NCBI GenBank assembly: GCA_016210245.1
Contig: JACQUR010000336.1
Coordinates: 1 to 9,495, forward strand
Origin: Chloroflexota bacterium
Lineage (GTDB): Bacteria > Chloroflexota > UBA6077 > JACQUR01
Direction: 5' to 3'
DNA length: 9,495 bases
How positions within the stretch are numbered: position 1 is the stretch's first letter; each line of letters starts with the position of its first letter. The position numbers and the translations under genes are program-made. Shown piece after piece: positions 6,563 to 9,495 of this stretch. The notes below the pieces were generated by a model. It was not told where the DNA came from. It saw only the letters and a list, made by a program, of their open reading frames with translations, and ran no database searches.

Positions 6563-6985
6563 ATGATCCAGAAAGTCCACCACGTCGCCATCGCCGTGCA
6601 TAGCCTCGACGCGGCGATGCGCTTCTATCGCGACCAGTTAGGGCTGTCGGAAAGCCGGCGGGTGACGCTGGCCGACCGCGGCCTGCACGTGGCTTTTCTC
6701 CAGGCGGGGGAGACCAGGATCGAGCTGCTGGAGCCGTTCACCGAGGACAACACGGTGCAGCGCTTCCTGGAGCGGCGCGGAGAGGGGCTGCACCACGTGT
6801 GCTTCCAGTCCGACGGCCTGGAGCAGGAGATCCAGAGGCTGAGCAACCTGAGGGTCGAGTTCATCGACACGGTGCCGCGCCCGGGCGCGGAGGGGCGGGT
6901 GGCCTTCATCCAGCCGGACTGCGCCGCGGGGGTGCTGGTGGAGCTGCTCGAGGAGGAGGCACCGAGCGGAGCGGAGGGGCCATGA
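6563..6985 (+). CDS. mce: Methylmalonyl-CoA epimerase
   Basis: This 140-residue glyoxalase/VOC-fold enzyme interconverts (S)- and (R)-methylmalonyl-CoA, making carboxylase product usable by the B12 mutase. It has two beta-alpha-beta modules: residues 1-60 (VHHVAIAVHSLDAAMRFYRDQLGL) and 75-130 (GLHHVCFQSDGLEQEIQRL). Probable metal ligands are His7, Glu54 (IELLEP), His78 and Glu127 (GVLVELLEE), at the positions used by known epimerases. The length is typical. The ATG at 6563 follows a weak GGGGA ribosome site. It is the first gene of the plus-strand operon and its stop overlaps the next start (ATGA). The neighbours (mutase subunit, MeaB, carboxyltransferase) strongly support methylmalonyl-CoA as the substrate over other VOC functions. 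Confidence 0.93.
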   Translation: MIQKVHHVAIAVHSLDAAMRFYRDQLGLSESRRVTLADRGLHVAFLQAGETRIELLEPFTEDNTVQRFLERRGEGLHHVCFQSDGLEQEIQRLSNLRVEFIDTVPRPGAEGRVAFIQPDCAAGVLVELLEEEAPSGAEGP

Positions 6986-7413
6986 GAGAGGTGAGCGCAA
7001 CGGGCCCGAAGGGGCGGGTGCTGATCGCCAAGCCCGGCCTGGACGGGCACGACCGCGGGGCGAAGGTGATCGCCCGCGCGCTGCGGGACGCCGGCTACGA
7101 GGTCATCTACACCGGCATCCGCCAGACCCCCGAGATGATCGCCGAGGCGGCGCTGCAAGAGGACGTCGACGCGATCGGGCTCTCCATCCTCTCCGGCGCG
7201 CACATGACCCTCTTCCCCAGGATCATGGACGCGCTGCACCAGCGCGGGCTGGAGGACGTGGTGGTCTGGGCGGGGGGGATCATCCCCGATGAGGATATCC
7301 CGCGGCTCAGGGTCCTGGGCCTCCAGGCAGTCTTCCGCCCTGGCAGCCCGACCGGCGAGACCATCGCCTTCCTGGAGCAGGCGCTGGGGCGGCGCGGAGT
7401 GCGGGCGGGGTAG
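6982..7413 (+). CDS. B12-binding small subunit of methylmalonyl-CoA mutase
   Basis: This 143-residue protein is only the cobalamin-binding domain of an acyl-CoA mutase, which converts (R)-methylmalonyl-CoA to succinyl-CoA when joined to the catalytic barrel subunit. It shows KPGLDGHDRGAKVIARALRDAGYEVIYTG (residues 17-45) with the base-off motif Asp21-x-His23-x-x-Gly26, His23 being the cobalt ligand. It also has GLSILSGAH (the SxL region) and VVWAGGIIP (the GG motif). The stand-alone form is the two-polypeptide mutase type known from archaea and several bacterial phyla. The ATG overlaps the epimerase stop by four bases. The catalytic subunit is not in the window. Isobutyryl- or other acyl-CoA mutases use similar subunits, but the epimerase and carboxylase neighbours favour methylmalonyl-CoA. 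Confidence 0.93.
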   Translation: MREVSATGPKGRVLIAKPGLDGHDRGAKVIARALRDAGYEVIYTGIRQTPEMIAEAALQEDVDAIGLSILSGAHMTLFPRIMDALHQRGLEDVVVWAGGIIPDEDIPRLRVLGLQAVFRPGSPTGETIAFLEQALGRRGVRAG

Positions 7414-7414
7414 G

Positions 7415-7511
7415 GGAACGGATTGCTGTCAACGGATTCTGGGAACGGATTGAACGGATTGGAACGGATTGTTGCTCGCCCAATCCGTTCCAATCCGTTC
7501 AATCCGCTCCC
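7415..7511. repeat. Inverted tandem-repeat element 2 (AACGGATTG units)
   Basis: The unit AACGGATT occurs on the plus strand at 7417, 7431, 7444, 7453 and 7463 and inverted (AATCCGTT, last copy AATCCGCT) at 7482, 7492 and 7501. The inner arms 7441-7471 and 7481-7511 pair over 31 bases with one mismatch and a 9-base loop. The first copy starts 1 base after the stop of the B12-subunit gene, and the element ends about 34 bases before the ribosome site of the HicB-like gene. There is no T run, so it is not a standard terminator, though it could attenuate or process the transcript. Confidence 0.9.
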
Positions 7512-7559
7512 CTGAGCCGTGAGGGAGCGGGGCACTCTCGCACCAAGGGGGAATCCACA

Positions 7560-7877
7560 ATGAGGTACATGGTCTTGCTCTTCCCAGGCGGCCGCGGATG
7601 GGTCACGGCGGTGGTGCCTGCGCTCGCCGGCTGTACATCGCAGGGTCGGAGCCGCGAGGAAGCGCTCGCCAGTGTTCGCCGGGCGATGGGCGCGTGGATG
7701 GCTGTCTGGCGTGCCAAGGGAGAGACTGCGCCGCCTCAGGAGAGCCTGCCGGTCGTGCTTGATGGAGTCCGCGAGGCGCTGGAGATCCAGCGTGAACTGC
7801 GCGAGGATGAAGGGGAGGATATCGAAACCTCGCTGGAGTTGAGGACGGTCGATATCCCACTTCAGGCGGCTGCGTAG
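7560..7877 (+). CDS. HicB-like antitoxin-family small protein (no HicA partner)
   Basis: This 105-residue protein opens MRYMVLLFPGGRGWVTAVVPALAGCTSQGRSREEALASVRRAMGAWM, the partly degraded RNase H-like HicB fold with its PALxGCxSQGxSxEEAL signature (residues 20-37). A charged region of about 45 residues follows and ends VDIPLQAAA; no clear DNA-binding domain is seen. AAGGGGG (7545-7551) lies 8 bases before the ATG. HicB proteins normally neutralise the HicA mRNA interferase, whose gene is usually adjacent. No HicA-like frame is seen here, so this is a solitary member. Its stop (TAG) shares a base with the GTG start of the MeaB gene, so it is translated as part of the B12 operon. Confidence 0.82.
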   Translation: MRYMVLLFPGGRGWVTAVVPALAGCTSQGRSREEALASVRRAMGAWMAVWRAKGETAPPQESLPVVLDGVREALEIQRELREDEGEDIETSLELRTVDIPLQAAA

Positions 7878-8821
7878 TGTCTAGCGCCATTGCGGAAGCG
7901 GTCCGAGGCGGCGACCGCCGCGCCCTGGCGCGTCTGATGAGCCTGGTGGAGCAGGGCACGGCCGAGGGGCGCGCGGCGCTGCGCCAGCTCTTTCCCCACA
8001 CCGGGCGCGCCCACGTGGTCGGGGTGACCGGGCCGCCGGGCTCGGGCAAAAGCACCCTGGTGAAGGCGCTGGCCCTGGCCTACCGGGCGCAAGGCAAGAC
8101 GGTGGGCATCGTGGCGGTCGACCCGACCAGCCCCTTCTCCGGGGGCGCCCTGCTGGGCGACCGCATCCGCATGCAGGAGCTGCACGCCGATCCCGGGGTC
8201 TTCGTGCGCTCGATGGCAACTCGAGGCAGCATGGGAGGTCTGGCCCGGAGTACCATTGAGGTGGTCCACCTGCTGGATGCCTTTGGCAAAGAGGTAGTCT
8301 TCGTCGAGACGGTTGGGGTGGGCCAGGACGAGGTGGATATCGCCCGGGCAGCCGATACGACGCTGGTGGTGGGCGTGCCGGGCCTGGGGGACGACGTGCA
8401 GGCGCTCAAGGCAGGAGTACTTGAGATTGCCGACGTGTTCGTGATTAATAAGGCCGACCGGGAGAACGCCAACCAGCTTGCGGCCGAGCTGACCATGCTG
8501 CTCTCGCTGAGCGAGCCCCGCGCGTGGCAGGTGCCGATCGTCCAGACGGTCGCCACCGAGGGGCGTGGGATCGACCAGTTGGTCGAGGCGATCGCTCGCC
8601 ACCGCGCCTACCTGGAGCAGAGTGGACACTGGCGGGTGCGGCGAGCGGACCAGGCGCGGCGGCAGGTGGTAGCGATCGTCGAGGACCGACTGAAGGAGCA
8701 GCTCGAGCGGCTGCTGGCGCAGGAAGGCTGGGTGAGCCGCTTCGACCAGGTGGCGGAGCGGACCCAGGACCCGTACGCGGTGGCGGAGGCGGTTGTGGCC
8801 CGACTGCTGGCTAGGGGCTAG
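7877..8821 (+). CDS. meaB: MeaB/ArgK-type G-protein chaperone of methylmalonyl-CoA mutase
   Basis: This 314-residue GTPase of the G3E family protects and reloads the B12 cofactor of methylmalonyl-CoA mutase in the cytoplasm. It shows Walker A GPPGSGKST (52-60), the family block VDPTSPFSGGALLGDRIRM (81-99) with the base of the switch region, ETVGVGQDEVDIA (144-156) in the G3 position, and NKAD (191-194) for guanine recognition. DPYAVAEAVVARLL closes the C-terminal dimerisation arm. The GTG start at 7877 overlaps the last base of the HicB-like gene; a downstream start would remove the conserved N-terminal helices. The last codons and the TAG stop lie inside inverted repeat element 3, yet the length is normal for the family. 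Older databases call this family LAO/AO transport ATPase ArgK, which is a misleading name. Confidence 0.95.
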   Translation: MSSAIAEAVRGGDRRALARLMSLVEQGTAEGRAALRQLFPHTGRAHVVGVTGPPGSGKSTLVKALALAYRAQGKTVGIVAVDPTSPFSGGALLGDRIRMQELHADPGVFVRSMATRGSMGGLARSTIEVVHLLDAFGKEVVFVETVGVGQDEVDIARAADTTLVVGVPGLGDDVQALKAGVLEIADVFVINKADRENANQLAAELTMLLSLSEPRAWQVPIVQTVATEGRGIDQLVEAIARHRAYLEQSGHWRVRRADQARRQVVAIVEDRLKEQLERLLAQEGWVSRFDQVAERTQDPYAVAEAVVARLLARG

Positions 8822-8869
8822 GGGCTGGGGGCTGGTGAACACCAGCCCCCAGCCCCCAGCTCCTAGCCC
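8807..8869. repeat. Inverted heptamer-repeat element 3 (GGGGCTA/G units)
   Basis: Heptamers in register read CTGGCTA, GGGGCTA, GGGGCTG, GGGGCTG (8807-8834), then a spacer (8835-8841), then CCAGCCC, CCAGCCC, CCAGCTC, CTAGCCC (8842-8869). The arms pair over nearly their whole length around a GAAC turn, with a few mismatches. The element contains the last codons and the stop of the MeaB gene (TAG at 8819-8821) and ends 12 bases before the ATG of the carboxyltransferase gene. The unit resembles heptamer short tandem repeats described in cyanobacteria, though that is a comparison from memory. Confidence 0.88.
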
Positions 8870-8881
8870 CCGAGAGGTGAG

Positions 8882-9495
8882 ATGGCGATACAGGATCGGG
8901 ATCGAGCGGAAGACGGGGCGGTGGCGCAGACCACGGCGGGCAAGCTGGCGCGGCTGCGGGAGTTGCAGGCCGAGGCGCTGCTGGGCGGCGGGCCGAAGCG
9001 CATTGCCCAGCAGCACGCACGGGGCAAGCTGACCGCGCGCGAGCGGCTGGAGGTGCTGCTTGACCCGGCCAGCTTTCAGGAGGTCGGGGCGCTGGTGACC
9101 CACCGGACGACCGACTTCGGGCTGGACCGCGAGCGCTACCTGGGCGATGGCGTGGTGACCGGCCACGGACGTATCGACGGGCGGCTGGTTTTCGTGTTCT
9201 CCCAGGACTTCACCGTCTTTGGCGGCTCGCTCTCGGAGGCCTACGGCGAGAAGATCGTCAAGATCATGGACCGGGCGCTCAAGGCCGGGGCGCCGGTCAT
9301 CGGGCTGAACGACTCGGGCGGGGCGCGCATCCAGGAAGGGGTAGCGAGCCTGGGCGCCTACGCCGAGATCTTCCTGCGCAACACTCTCGCCTCCGGGGTG
9401 GTGCCCCAGATCTCTGCCATCCTGGGCCCGTGCGCGGGCGGCGCGGTGTACTCGCCGGCGATCACTGACTTCACCTTCATGGTCCAGGGCACCAG
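8882..9495 (+). CDS. pccB: Propionyl-CoA carboxylase beta (carboxyltransferase) subunit, 3' end off window
   Basis: About 204 N-terminal residues of a normally 510-530 residue protein are present. The carboxyltransferase subunit moves CO2 from carboxybiotin to propionyl-CoA, giving (S)-methylmalonyl-CoA. The sequence shows GGGPKRIAQQHARGKLTARERLEVLLDPASFQE (residues 35-67), FSQDFTVFGGSLSEAYGEKIVKIMD (106-130), and the two glycine-rich acyl-CoA/oxyanion loops LNDSGGARIQEGV (142-154) and GPCAGGAVYSPA. The ATG at 8882 is preceded by GAGAGGTGAG, an acceptable ribosome site right after repeat element 3. It is the fifth gene of the plus-strand operon and supplies the substrate for the epimerase. 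Related decarboxylase or transcarboxylase subunits (methylmalonyl-CoA decarboxylase alpha, 12S transcarboxylase) look alike; the biotin carboxylase partner is not in the window. Confidence 0.93.
   Translation, partial: MAIQDRDRAEDGAVAQTTAGKLARLRELQAEALLGGGPKRIAQQHARGKLTARERLEVLLDPASFQEVGALVTHRTTDFGLDRERYLGDGVVTGHGRIDGRLVFVFSQDFTVFGGSLSEAYGEKIVKIMDRALKAGAPVIGLNDSGGARIQEGVASLGAYAEIFLRNTLASGVVPQISAILGPCAGGAVYSPAITDFTFMVQGT

Noticed and set aside
7415..7511. Considered as an intrinsic terminator ending the operon
   Set aside because: The stem has no following T tract and the next co-directional gene follows with its own strong ribosome site; an attenuator or processing role fits better.
7862..9166. 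Minus-strand open frame of 434 codons
   Set aside because: It is antisense to MeaB and the carboxyltransferase, both clearly coding on the plus strand.

Overview
This GC-rich window carries a divergent pair of acyl-CoA metabolism operons, plus the start of a large secreted RHS/YD-repeat gene at the left. Several things suggest a high-GC, deep-branching bacterium, with Chloroflexota as my best guess. They are a stand-alone B12-binding mutase subunit next to epimerase, MeaB and carboxyltransferase genes; several CoA-pathway genes of the CaiB, MaoC and M24 families; and tandem heptamer repeats folded into hairpins inside operons. The assignment is an inference, since no rRNA or marker gene is present.

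Left block (1-2585, minus strand): one uninterrupted frame of 861 codons encodes a signal peptide, a DUF6531-like segment and many YD repeats. It runs off the left edge. A plausible promoter and three evenly spaced CTAGGG boxes lie upstream. The space from 2700 to 2936 has no convincing gene, only a possible lipoprotein-leader remnant.

Middle block (2963-6394, minus strand): four genes read leftwards as an operon. They are an FMN-binding split-barrel protein, an M24-family metallohydrolase, a MaoC-type hydratase and a CaiB/BaiF (class III) CoA-transferase. Overlaps couple the first two and the last two. A sigma70-like promoter at 6431-6459 precedes the operon, and a GC-rich hairpin lies 1 base after the last stop codon.

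Right block (6563-9495, plus strand): methylmalonyl-CoA epimerase, the B12-binding subunit of methylmalonyl-CoA mutase, a HicB-like small protein, the MeaB/ArgK G-protein chaperone of the mutase, and the start of a propionyl-CoA carboxylase beta (carboxyltransferase) subunit, cut by the right edge. Together these form a propionyl-CoA to succinyl-CoA module. The catalytic mutase subunit and the biotin subunit are not in the window. The CaiB and MaoC genes across the shared promoter region could feed or drain C4/C5 CoA esters around this module, but their substrates cannot be read from sequence.

The most unusual structure is non-coding. Three large inverted-repeat elements (4734-4818, 7415-7511, 8807-8869) have different short tandem units (GTCGACA; AACGGATTG; GGGGCTA/G) but the same architecture. 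All three sit at or just after a stop codon and before the next gene of the same operon.
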